Assembly (NCBI GenBank): GCA_021292105.1
Contig: CM037870.1
Span: 66,152,018 to 66,216,017 of the forward strand
Length of the DNA stretch: 64,000 bases
Source of the DNA: Anadara kagoshimensis
Taxonomy: Eukaryota > Mollusca > Bivalvia > Arcoida > Arcidae
Direction: 5' to 3'
The translations under genes and the position numbers were made by a program. Each line of letters opens with the position of its first letter. Positions within the stretch are counted from its first letter, which is position 1. Shown here one piece after another: positions 32,584 through 45,017 of the stretch. A model generated the notes under the pieces. The model was given only the letters and a program-made list of their open reading frames with translations, made no database searches and was not told the DNA's origin.

Positions 32584-33960
32584 TATTTAATATACATTAT
32601 GTGTATGTGATTTGTAGTGAATGTGATCAAGTGTCATGAGAGACCTTAAGGGAGTAAATGGAATTTTGAATGAAAAGAGTTAACATTGAAGTTAAGGTCA
32701 ATCATGATAGTTTACAGTAAATCTTTGAGTCGTTGCTAACATTTGTTCAATCAGGCTTTGCCATTATAAAGAGGCTTGATGACAAATTGAAGACAAAAAC
32801 ATGAATAAGAAAAACTGTGGACTTTAAAATACTGTGGCAATAAACCAGCAGGCAAAGTTATTGAAGAACTTTATAACAAGGTTTTACTGTTTGATGAAAA
32901 TGTTAACATACTATTGATGTCATTCATGACCATGTACAGTAAAACATAGATTCCTTGCAACCATTTGTTAGATCAGCTTTTGTCATTATATAAAGAGGTT
33001 TGGTATAAATTATGAAGGCAATGAAAAGAGGTAAATAAAGGGATGCTTACATTGAAAATGCACTTAACAATTCTTGTGATAAAGGTTGTTGTACAAATAA
33101 TCATAAACCTACATTCTTTTAAAAAGTAAACAAATACAGTACTTTTAAAAGGTTTACATTTGTATATTTTCATGAATTTTGGAAATCTGGCTACTTAGAT
33201 TTTTAAATTTGTGGAAACCTAGATCTTGTATTGGTAATATCAATAGGAAAATGTATCATTCAATATGAAATCATCATATGTATTAACTTGTTTTACAAAT
33301 GTCCATCCTAATATGTAAAGTTCATTGCACTTTTCACTGTTCAATCTACACCATACACATAGAAGGAACCTTTCACCATTAGCCCCAAGATAACAATTTT
33401 GTCCCAAAAATCTTGTCTGTGGGCCAACCCTGGTCCATATTTTAAGGTTTTGTAAATTTTGAATAAATCCACTTGATTCAGTTCCACCTCTTTCTCATAT
33501 TTTTTTATATGTTTTCTTTGACTTGACATCATTTTGACCGAATTTTTGGAAACATAACACATGGTTTTTTTCAAGACTTGGGTCAGGATGTGAGGATGAC
33601 CTCTTCAATGTATACATTATTGTCCAGATTGAACACTGCATTTCTGATGAATAATAGCACTCGATTTTACAATTTTATAATGTGTGTATTAATAAAAAGA
33701 TATGTTTTAGATTTGGATATTTTGTGTAGTATATACATGTTTGTTTCTTTAATTTACTTACACAAACAACATTGACCTGTCTGCTTGTGCTATAAATAGG
33801 GATATTTATAAAACAGATTCACCAAAACATGGGTAGTGTTAGGACTTACAGTAAATAATGCATTTAGTAAGTTTATGTATAGGTGTTCAGAGAAGCAGAT
33901 GAAGTAATTACTTCTCTAGTCTATACATACATGTACTTGTTCATATATTTAAAATAAAAG
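32584..33960 (+). other. Probable 3' UTR and downstream flank of NAA38
   Basis: AT-rich, with AATAAA-type signals near 32840, 33463 and 33950. Which is used cannot be told. A motif (ttaca-taaa-cttttga / catgtacagtaaaacatagattccttgcaacc) recurs at 32700 and 32930, suggesting a local duplication. No coding seen. Confidence 0.4.
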
Positions 33961-33994
33961 TCAATGTTGTTTGCCTATACAATGTTTAATGTTA

Positions 33995-34080
33995 TAAATA
34001 AATGAATAACATACCAATCCATGTCCAAATCACAGTCCCAAAGGAAAGTAAAAACCTAGAAATCTGCCAGGGAAGTATTA
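33995..34080 (-). mobile_element. 3' tip of the YIDD-type retroelement
   Basis: aacataccaatccatgtcc, aatcacagtcccaaagg and gtaaaaacctagaaat match the terminus of other copies. It abuts the tandem array. Confidence 0.5.
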
Positions 34081-34084
34081 ACTG

Positions 34085-35515
34085 ATGAAGTGGAGTGGAA
34101 TAATGGTTTTTTCCAGTCAAGATTCTGGCACTTACATACAAGGAGTGGAATAATGGTGTTTTCCAGTCAAGATTGTGGCACTTACATCCAGGGAGTGGAA
34201 TAATGGTGTTTTCCAGCCAAGATTCTGGCACTTACATCCAGAGAGTGGAATAATGGTGTTTTCCAGTCAAGATTTTCTCACTTACATACAAGGAGTGAAA
34301 CAATGGTGTTTTCCAGTCAAGATTCTCTCACTTACCTCCAAGGAGTGGAATATTGGTGTTTTCCAGTCAAGATTTTCTCACTTACATACAAGGAGTGGAA
34401 TAATGGTGTTTTCCAGCCAAGATTCTGGCACTTACATACAAGGAGTGGAATAATGGTGTTTTCCAGCCAAGATTGTGGCACTTACATCCAGGGAGTGGAA
34501 TAATGGTGTTTTCCAGCCAAGATTCTGGCACTTACATCCAGAGAGTGGAATAATGGTGTTTTCCAGCCAAGATTCTGGCACTTACATCCAGAGAGTGGAA
34601 TAATGGTGTTTTCCAGTCAAGATTTTCTCACTTACATACAAGGAGTGAAACAATGGTGTTTTCCAGTCAAGATTCTCTCACTTACCTCCAAGGAGTGGAA
34701 TATTGGTGTTTTCCAGTCAAGATTCTGGCACTTGCATCCAGGGAGTGGAATAATGGTGTTTTCCAGTCAAGATTCTCTCACTTACATCCAGGAGTGAATA
34801 ATGGGTTTTCCAGTCAAGATTCTCTCACTTACCTACAAGGAGTGAATATGTGTTTTGCAGTCAAGATTTTCTCACTTACTCCAAGGAGTGAATAATGGTG
34901 TTTTCCAGTCAAGATTTCTCACTTACCTCCAAGGAGTAGAAATGGTGTTTTCCAGTCAAGATTCTCACTTACTCCAGGAGTGGAATATGGTGTTTTCCAG
35001 TCAAGATTTCTCACTTACATACAAGGAGTGAATAATGGTGTTTTCCAGTCAAGATTCTCTCACTTACTCAGGAGTGGAATATGGTGTTTTCCAGTCAAGA
35101 TTTCTCACTTACTCCAAGGAGTGAATAATGGTGTTTTCCAGTCAAGATTCTCACTTACATCCAGGAGTGGAATAATGGTGTTTTCCAGTCAAGATTCTCA
35201 CTTACTCCAGGAGTGGAATAATGGTGTTTTCCAGTCAAGATTCTCTCACTTACATACAGGAGTGAATAATGGTGTTTTCCAGTCAAGATTCTCACTTACC
35301 ATCCAGGAGTGGAATAATGGTGTTTTCCAGTCAAGATTCTGGCACTTACACAGAGAGTGGAATAATGGTGTTTTCCAGTCAAGATTCTGGCACTTACATA
35401 CAAGGAGTGGAATAATGGTGTTTTCCAGTCAAGATTCTGGCACTTGCATACAAGGAGTGGAATAATGGTGTTTTCCAGTCAAGATTCTCACATTTACACC
35501 CAAGGAGTCACTTCT
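34085..35515 (+). repeat. 50-bp tandem array, about 29 copies
   Basis: The unit starts ggagtggaataatggtgttt, continues tccagtcaagattctggcac and ends ttacatcca. The left part (to about 34790) has regular 50-bp units and a higher-order order of variants (tctggca / ttctctca). From about 34790 to 35330 units lose 1-5 bases, often in runs (gggtttt, gaatatgtg), and then recover. Apparent proteins of 60-160 residues in all frames are products of the repeat. Confidence 0.95.
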
Positions 35516-37390
35516 GGAATGTTAGAGGAAACCAGAATACTGGAAGAAAGGCTCTGGAAAAATCCACCTATACATTTCTCACACTAGAAACAGCTCAGGT
35601 GAGGTTCAAACTGTAGTCTACAAGAGACAGCAACTTTGATCCATATTTCAAATTTTAGATCACTCGGTCAATGAAGACCTAATTGATTGAATATGGTTTC
35701 TTAGGATTAGTTCACCTATTTTGAGATTACCGGAGCCCCATGGGTGGTCTTTATATACAGGTTTTACTGTATTAAAATGTGATTTTGCATTTCTGTCTTG
35801 TTTCATAAGGTCTTGTTGTGGCCTGTTCTGGGTTTCGCTGGTTGATGACAATCACTTGTCGTCAAAACTATTAAAAAAGAAAACACTTTTTTTTAAAATA
35901 AATATTTTATTATTCCATAGCGATATTGTGGTCATTGAATAAATAACAAACATAACAACAGTATAAATATAGCATCATGCACTATTACGTAAGTACAACA
36001 GAAAATAGAATCTGTGAGTCACGTGTTTAATCTTTGATCTTTTACCCGGATATTAAAGTGTTTCCCGTAAATGATTGGTGACGTCATTTAACCCGGAAAT
36101 CTCAACGCTGATCACATGACGTGGCTTACAGATCCTATAGCAAAGAGAAACACGTGGCGCCATCTATATCAACACACTTTTGTCAATGTTTTACCTGTCG
36201 TAGTAATTAGCCAATTTTAAAATCCGAATAAAATTTAACCTTCGGGAAAATTTTCATAAAGTCTTTATAATTATGCATGTTAGCTTTGTCCAAACGTGTA
36301 TATTTAAGGTATCATAAAATATTTCCAGAAGACGCTAAGGATAAGTTAGAAATTGAGTGTATATTAGAGTAATTGTTTTTAATTGACAGAAAATACTGAC
36401 CTTAGTCAGACGAACTAACAAACTTTCACACTAAAATATGTCCGACTTTTAGTCGATGATGCACTGCAATGCGCTTTAGACCACCCGTGAAGTTCTTCAT
36501 CAAGCAATGATTGCATGAACTGTTAAACCAGGGACATTTTAACAAAGGGACAATTTTATTTACTGTAATATTTGAAAACCTCATACTTAGTTGATTTGTA
36601 ATGGTCATATTTATAATATTATATCATGATACAGGATGACGCCAAATGTTTCTACACATATTTAAAACTAAAAGCAATCTAAAATGCATTGTAACAAAAT
36701 AGTTTTTCCCAGTCTTGCATTGGGTTCAAATAAACCTTTTCAAAATTGATGCCAAATTTCTTTTAATTAATTTTTATTTGTTTATTTTTAAATGTAATGA
36801 GTTTTAGTGTTTAATATTTAAGCTCGAGAAATATTGTAAAAATATATGTATAGAAAAATAACATTTCTGAAACAAGAATAGTTCGTGAATTGAATTATCT
36901 TGTTCTAGAAAAGTTTCTAAGATAAAGAAAACTTGAATGGACTGATTGTGTTCTAAGCAGGATTTCATATAGCATCAATTTCGCAAACGATAATAGCAAA
37001 CTCCTTTTCACTCGAAATTTTAGCCACACTACTCGTACTCATGTTCTCTTTTACTGTCTATATACCAAATATTTGAACACCGGGTTTTGCATTTTTTGGA
37101 AAATTCAAAATTCTAGGGTTTCCTCTAGAATGTAATAAAATATCTGATAAATATGTGTCTTTACATGTTCCTTAAAAATATACATGGCAGTAGTAATTGA
37201 CGCTAATTACGGCGTGTGAACAAAGGTGTACAGACAGTAGAAGATATTTATATTAATAATATTCATCGTTGCATGTTCATATTTCTTTGCGCGTTTTGAA
37301 GCATTGAACCTTTCAGCGATTGCGCAATTTAACCAATTATCTTGTGGTACAATGAAGGCTACAATCACACCGGGATTACAACATTTGCTT
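35516..37390. other. Intergenic between the array and Reeler A's 3' end
   Basis: No coding seen. 36000-36200 is richer in promoter-like sites (acgtcat-type tgacgtca at 36079, cacgtg at 36022 and 36151, cacatgacgtgg at 36113), which could be a distal control region or an unrecognised promoter. AATAAA signals on the minus strand near 36776-36790 could end the Reeler A transcript. Confidence 0.35.
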
Positions 37391-39873
37391 TTAGCCCAAC
37401 AGACTCATTAACCCCCCTCCTCCGCCTCCTCCCATGCCGCTCATCATACTCCGGATTTGTTCACCCTGGGCACCGTTCAACATGCTTGCAAATGGACTGT
37501 CTTCTGGAACATCTCCACCCGACATGAACGAATTAAGAGCTCCCATAACACTAGGATCATTCATCATATTATTTAGCTGACTCTGCATGTTAGGATCGCT
37601 CATCATACCTTGTATGGAACTCATGTCAGGCATACCTCCTGCCCCACCAAGGCCTCCTAGAGCGCCACTTAAACCACCTAAGCCGCCCAAAGAACTGGCT
37701 AGTCCTCCCAGACTTGAGGACGAGGAATCCGTTCCGGATGATGAAGTGGCAGATGAGGAACTTGCGCCTCCAGATGGGTTCAGCATATTAAACATACTTC
37801 CGGTGTCCCAAGTAGCCGGTGCATTATCGCTTGGGTTGGATACAGCTGGAGACACGGGTTGTGGGGCCGGTGGATTGGTATCAGTTTTTGGAGCATTGTT
37901 TGGTTGTGTGTTGAAACCACCAAATGGATTATTTGAGTTTGAGTTAAATGTGGTTCCTCCGCCACCTGTGTTTGTATTTAAGCCAGGATTGCTCGACATT
38001 GAATTTCCATTGTTTGAAACAAATTGGTTATTTGTACTGCTGAAAGATCCTTGGTTTGACTGACTTCCAAATGGATTCTGTTGACCTTGATTTCCTCCAT
38101 TTTGTTGATTTCCAAACATGTTTTGTTGGTTAAGGAACGTGTTCTGTTGATTTCCACCCTGGTTTTGTTGGTTATTATTTTGACTTCCAAACTGGCTTTG
38201 TTGGTTTCCAAATATGCTTTGTTGACCGCCCTGTTGATTTCCGAACATGCTTGGTTGACTACCGGGTGCGTTCTGTTGGTTACCGAACTGGTTATTTGTT
38301 TGACTCCCAAAGTTATTTTGTGTATTTCCAAACGAATTTTGTTGATTTCCAAATGAGTTTTGTGGATTTCCAAAAGAATTCTGTTGATTTCCAAATGAGT
38401 TTTGTTGGTTTCCAAATGAGTTTTGTTGGTTTCCAAATGAATTTTGATTATTACCAAAGGAGCCCTGTCCATTACCAATTGAATTACCAATTGAATTACC
38501 AAACGTATTTTGTTGATTATTTTGACTACCAAATCCTCCTTGTTGGTTGCCAAAACTGTTTTGCTGGTTACCAGCCTGATTATTGAATGAACTTCCAAAC
38601 TGACCTCCATTGCTACTACCAAATTGATTATTTCCTTGATTAAACTGTCCACCACCTGATACAAACTGGCCATTAGAGGACGCTCCATTCGATCCGAATT
38701 GTTGTTGGTTTGGATTACCGAATGGTGGATTCCCAATATTTTGGTTAGAAAATGGTTGATTTACGAATTGATTCTGTCCTCCAAATTGAGGTTGCTGCTG
38801 ACCGAATTGTTGTTGATTGCCAAATGGATTTCTTTGGTTTCCCATCGGATTTCCAAATTGGTTTGTATTTCTGGTACCACCTCCAAGATTACCAAGTAAG
38901 CTAGAAAGAGAGTTACCTCCTCCTGATCCTCCTAATAAACCAGAAAGTGCATTGTTAATACCATTTCTACCTGGTAATCTTTGAGCACTTGTATGTTGGG
39001 TACCTTCAACAAGTTCTGGTCTCGGGGGAGATGCATCAGCGTTTGGATCAACTCCCAACAGATCTGCTAGCTGTGTAGAACCTCGATTTGGGGCTGGAGC
39101 TCTTCCAACGTTGTTCATTATATTAGCCACGGGGCCTCCTCCTCCAGCACCGCCCATTAAACCAGCTAACGGATTACCACCACCGCTAGGTCTTCTAGAA
39201 CCTCCCATCAAACTAGCTAATGGGTTTCCACCTCCGCCACCCCCTCCTCCAAGCATTGACATCATGGAGCTCAAACCACCGCCGCCTCCTCCACCTCCTC
39301 CGCCTCCAAGCATTGACATCATGGAACCAAGTCCGCCACCGCCACCGCCGCCGCCGCCTAACATCGATGTTAGGGGGTTTCCTCCACCCATCATTGACAT
39401 AAGACTACTCATGCCTCCTAATCCACCCATAAGGCTGGATAATCCTCCCCCGCCTCCTCCTCCTGACCCGCCCATCATACTTCCCATAGATCCTAACATA
39501 CTGGACAATCCACCAAGACTTCCGAAATTACTTCCACCTCCTCCCATTAAAGAGGCGAGTGGATTACTTGAACCTCCTCCACCCACCAGACTTGTTATTT
39601 TTGACATCATGCCTGGATTTCCAAGCATACCCTTGACCTTTGACGCCAGGTCATTTGGCGCGGCTGTAGTAGTGGTGGTGGTAGTTGGTTTCGGTGTTGG
39701 TGGTTGGACTACTACTACTGGTATGACAGGTTTAGGGGTTGTTGTCGTCGTGGTGGTTGTAGTTGGGTTATTTTTCTCAGCTAATGCAGCCCTTAGTAAG
39801 TTCAATAGCTCTGATGTGTCTTTAGCTCCCACTTCTTTAGCAAGGTCATCTAAAGCCGAGGTTGGTGGTGGAG
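37391..39873 (-). CDS. Reeler A exon 4 (low-complexity tail)
   Basis: Acceptor ttttttaattgtag ends at 39874. The first in-frame codons are PPPTSALDDLAKEVG, so the frame extends well upstream of the apparent start at 39832 (a GTG). Open for 2483 nt to the stop at 37391-37393. The long Pro-rich and hydrophobic frames on the other strand (for example 39111-39941) are shadows of the Gly codons. Confidence 0.92.
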
Positions 39874-42800
39874 CTACAATTAAAAAATGTTTACTTAGTA
39901 AGGTGTTGAGCGGTCTTGATACTGTGAAACCATTTTCGTGAGGTCACAATTTTTTTTTCGTAGTTACCCTGGCCCAAAAAATTGCATAACAAATGAAGTA
40001 AATATTAAAAATTAACCAGAAACCGCGAGTTTACCATCCCTACAAAATGGTGGTTTTTTGGACTCCCCGGAAATACTTGATTTCACATAATGAATTATGG
40101 AACATAAAATGCACAATAATAATGTGTCAGTCAGTTATTTTACTGTTTATTATATTATGTATTCAAATTTTAATAAAATATACTTTTAAATGTCTAGTGT
40201 TAAGTTGTTAGTTATTGTCAACTTGCACGTGTCTTTTGTTACACCCTGTACTTGTTTGTCATACACTGTACTTGTCTTTTGTTATACCCTGTACTTGTCT
40301 AGACCACGTCCTGTGTTTGTTTGTTCACAAACCCTAATGGGTTACCTTAGTGTTAAACCTTGGACAGGTCTGTACTGTAATGGGTCCACTGATTATAAAA
40401 TTTTCGAATTTGAACAGAGAATGGAGTAAATGTCCAGTTTTTGTGGTTTTAATGTATTAGAGGGTCCTCACTCTAATAAATTGCCATTGCTTATCGCATT
40501 AATAAAATACACGAAGGTACAACAGAAATTATTGTAAGGATTAATGATACATTGTTAAAGAATAAAGTACTAGGACAATGCTTACTTGTGTTAATTTTTA
40601 GTTTGTTAGATTCCACTCTTGTCCAGAAATGTGTGTAGTTTTTAACAATGACACCTCTATAATAAAATAAAAGTAAAACATTTATCAATTAACAATGGTT
40701 GTTATCACTGTAATCAAAACAGTGTAATGATGATAATAATAATAATATAAACAACTTCAAACCGTAAATCAGTTGTTTTCAATAAGAAAAGTAAACTATC
40801 AACCATTTTGAGCACGCACTGTAAAACTTATCACTTTAGTGTACCAACTTTTTAAAGGTAATTTTTCAACAATATAATCTGATCTGTACAATTGTTAATT
40901 TTATTTAAAAACAGTTTGATAGTTCATAATATACTTTCTCTATATCACGACCCAATTTTATTTCTTCGTTTCAAATTATTTCTTATACATATTTTACTGC
41001 CATAAAATTTGAAAGTAATAATTTGAAACGCCACAAAACTGACAGAAATTTTATTATTGCAGAACACAGTTCTAAAGCAATAGCACAATATTACAATATT
41101 CTATGTCTTATCCAGAAATCACACGAATATCTATATTCGGTAGCTTTTGTAATGTCTCAATAGTCTTCTATGCTTTGGAAATTTTAGCGACCAAAATGTA
41201 TTGGCATGTTACAAGTTGCATACCCCAACCCCCCTGAAATGATATCATTGTATTCATTTACTACTTTCTGTTTCTATAGAGGTTAGGTTTGCAACGTTAT
41301 AACACCTTTTTCAATCAAAATGGGACAACGATGACAGAGTGGTCCTAGAAGAACTTATGGAGCACATCGCATCTTATTGCCTCTAGATCCTAGTGTGAGA
41401 AAATTCGTTTGTTCACTTGCCGAAGTTCAATGGTTTTCCCTGGGTACATGTACTTCGGGTTCATCCACTATCCCTGTACAGGTAGACACAATACAGAATC
41501 TTGACTGATGTGTAAAACTTCATTGCTCCACTCCACCCCACTCCACCCAAATCAATCATTACTTATATTTGAGTTTGAAATTAGCAATATTACTCCGTTA
41601 GATGCCTACCATTTTTGTCATTAATAACATTATTAGCAGTTTAGTATTTTTCAATGTGGCTAGTTTTTTTCAAATTTTACGGAAAATAAGTAAGCACAAT
41701 CAATACATGTAACTCGGAAAAGTCTACAAAATGTGTTTTATTATAAAATGATATTTTTCATGCGCTTTCATTGGGCTAAAAGTCGTCACGTGATCAAATT
41801 AAACAATGTAATGACCTGGCACGTACAAGAAAAAGTGATTGAAAAAGTGTTATTGGCCGGAGATTGTTTATCTTCTTTGGATTCAATTCTTATTATGCAA
41901 GATCTGAAAACAAGCTGCTTTATTTACTCGGGTTAATGGTGTTTCCAAAATATAAGGAAGAATTGGAAGGACAACACATCGTAAGACGGTGGCAGGTTTG
42001 CTGAAAAAGAGACTTTGTTGAATTTTCAAAATATTAAAATAAGTTACACCAAGTGAAGCTATATTATATCAGTATGTTGAAAAGTTTTTGATGTTCAAAT
42101 TTCTTGTTTAATACCTGAAATCAAGTAGTTTTGCATCTTATATTTTTTTACCAATTTTATAAAAAAAAAACCACTTATAGCAGTAATTTGAGGTCAATAT
42201 ATGTTAATTGACCACTGGATAGCAATATAGACCTCGGGTAAGCCCTCGGTCAATAATGCTATCCAGTGGTCAATAAAACACATATACTGACCTCAAATTG
42301 GTGCTATAATTGTGTAGTAATGAATATCCAATATCAACTGCACTATCAACATACTTATTAATAACTTGTAATGTTCATTGAATACATTGATAAATTGAAT
42401 GTTGCTATTTTTTTTAGTTAATACATAGTTGTCACAGATTAAGACTATTGTAGCTTACTAAAAGGATTAGTGTATGAGCGTGGTTTTAATATTGATTAGG
42501 TATTTTTGATGTCATAAAACAAATTTATGATACCATGTGAATTGTAAAACGGTAATCCATAGTACTGTGCAAAACACAAATGAGCTTGATTGAGAAGGAG
42601 CAATACCCGGTTCAAATATCGTTATCTTTTTTCCATCAGTGAGACTAAAAGGTCATTCAAATTTATTCTTCAAATCTAAAATCAATTCATTCTAGTAATT
42701 TTATAAAATACAAGTTTAAACAGTTATAAAGTATATACAGTACAGGCCTGTCGAAAGTATGACACTTATCTAAAAAAAAATAGGGCAGTTCATCTCGGTC

Positions 42801-44120
42801 CATCCTTATCTATATTTCTGCAGTTTTTGCTATGTAGCTGCTATCTATAACTCGGCAGCATTTTGACCACTAGCCAATTATCGGCGATGTGCAACCGAGC
42901 TTCGAGACCTTTTCGTTAGCTCAGTGTTTAACCCTCGACAGATCTGTGCTGTACATCTCGACAGCTGTGAGCTATATCACGGCAACAATTCGACAACTGC
43001 TATCGGTGTTTCGGCAGCCTTTTAGCAATTCAGCAACCGAGCTTCTACTCCTGTTCGTAAGCATGGTGTTAAATTTTAACAAGTCTGTACTGCAATGTTG
43101 GTTCCCAGTGCTCTTAATACCTTACCTGACTATTATAGAAGAAGATAGGTTTTCTGGTGCTTTCCATAACATGGTGACATTCTTTTTAAACGAACCCTCT
43201 GAATGCGTTATGGTATCGTGGGCGTGACTACAGCGAATTATCTGTGATCTCCCGTACGGTAGGAACTCACCGACCGGTAACATTCCAAACACGGGCTCTG
43301 AGTGGTACACTTGTAATAAGAATCCTTTGAAAAATTCATACTTTCCATCAGAATTGATAACAACTGAAAAATACAAAAAACGTGTTTTTTATAATTACAT
43401 ATTATTTTTATTACCAATGTTAATTTTACAGTACTAGACGGCCGTTTCGTTACAGTTCCTTATCAGTAGTGCATGGACCAAAATTTTGAATCCAAGATTT
43501 TTCAAGGGGTTGAAAAAATATTCAAAGGACCAAAAAATATATATCCATAGCTAAGGATATACTTTGCATGAGGGAGTATACCTCAGTTTTTTTAGGATTT
43601 CCAGATTTTAACTAGCAGCAAATTTAGACAATAGTATATTTCTGACAATACATAAGTATTGCCTTATGAGTTTATGATATCTAATAAAATATAAAACATA
43701 ACGGTTTATATTCAAATCTAAATCCCCCAAAAAAGTAAAAACTTTGAACACTGGTCAATTAAGTAAAAACGCATCACTTTTCTCTCCGATCCCAGTTTCA
43801 CAATCAACTAAGATTGTCCTTAACCTAAATTTAGGACAGATGGAACTACAAATAAACATTTTTGACAAAACAAAATGCAGACATTCTAAGTTTGGAATGA
43901 TCTTCAAAGTGGCACCTTCGTTTTCTGGATGTCTTGTAAATCCTCAAAATTATTATGATTTCAAATTTTCTAGATTCAAGTAAAGGAAAATATAGTAAAA
44001 GAAGATTGTGAAACTTGAACCAGAGAAATAAGACCGGGTGTTCGAGAAGGGTATGCACCTCCTGTCAACTTGATTATTAGAACCAGGTAAGAATGAAAGG
44101 AACTTGGAACCATTTTACGC

Positions 44121-44159
<39 letters not shown>

Positions 44160-44975
44160 CGCCATATAGAGACATCCTGCTTATCAACAATATTGTGATG
44201 ACGGCATCTTTTTTTTCTTTTCTTTCCTTTTTGGGGGTTGGGGGTTGGGTTGATTAGCATGTGCTCGGGATATCTAAACGTTGACAATTTATTTGTAAGC
44301 AGCTGGGTTCGTTGTATATATAAGTGCATGTAGTTCCTGTCGTGGGAACAAGTTTTACCATAGCACATTGACTATGAAATAAATAGTGAAGTTAAGTTAA
44401 GTACTTGAGAATGGTGTTTTACGCGAGAGTCAAGATTCTTTCACATATTTCGAGGAAGTTAGTTTTGGAGGAAACCGGAGTACCAGAAAAAAAAATCAAC
44501 ATTAAGAAAACGATCTGACAGACTTTCTTACGCTTGCAGATGCCGGAGTTGGATTCAAACTTAGGGGCCAAGACTTATCTTTAAATTTAAGAGTCATATG
44601 CTACTGGTCCCTCTAATCTTAATTCGGTCTAAGAATGGGTATTGGTAATATATTAGCGTTGAAATTTTAAAACGTCATGCTCATGAAATGGAAAATATTC
44701 ATGCATGTTCCTGAAATTTTTAGTCTCTCTCTCTCTCTCTATCTGAAGTTAGGGGTCTAGATGCTCCAGTGGTCTGAAGCACGTACTTACGGATCATAGC
44801 TTTTTTCATTGCCTAGTTTCAAACCTCAGTCGGGACATATCCTAGCGTGAAAAAGTTTATCAGTTCCGTTGCCGAATGTCGGTGGTTTTCTCCGGGCATA
44901 CCGGTTTCCTTCACCCTACTTGATGCCTCGATATAAGCGAAAAATTATTGACCGATGCGTAAAACACTTTTTAAA

Positions 44976-45017
<42 letters not shown>

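Noticed and set aside
34175..35465. Open frames of 60-161 residues with repeated VFSSQDS or GVFQSRF
   Set aside because: Translation of the 50-bp tandem array, in all three frames. A stop-free repeat, not a protein.
38060..38700. Nucleoporin (FG repeats)
   Set aside because: FG pairs occur but in an Asn/Gln-rich tail behind a signal peptide and a Reeler domain. No nucleoporin scaffold or GLFG/FxFG pattern.
39111..39941. 276-residue Pro-rich open frame on the plus strand, and several 60-250 residue frames at 37587-38899
   Set aside because: They are the complement or other frames of the Gly/Asn/Gln-rich Reeler A exon 4. Gly codons read backwards as Pro, and Gln/Asn runs give Leu/Ile-rich products. 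No splice or start context.
42600..42660. Minus-strand stretch with acceptor-like ccttttag and an open frame, considered as Reeler A exon 3
   Set aside because: It lacks the Reeler end motif (aromatic-Trp). The exon at 40656-40586 has it and fits both phases.
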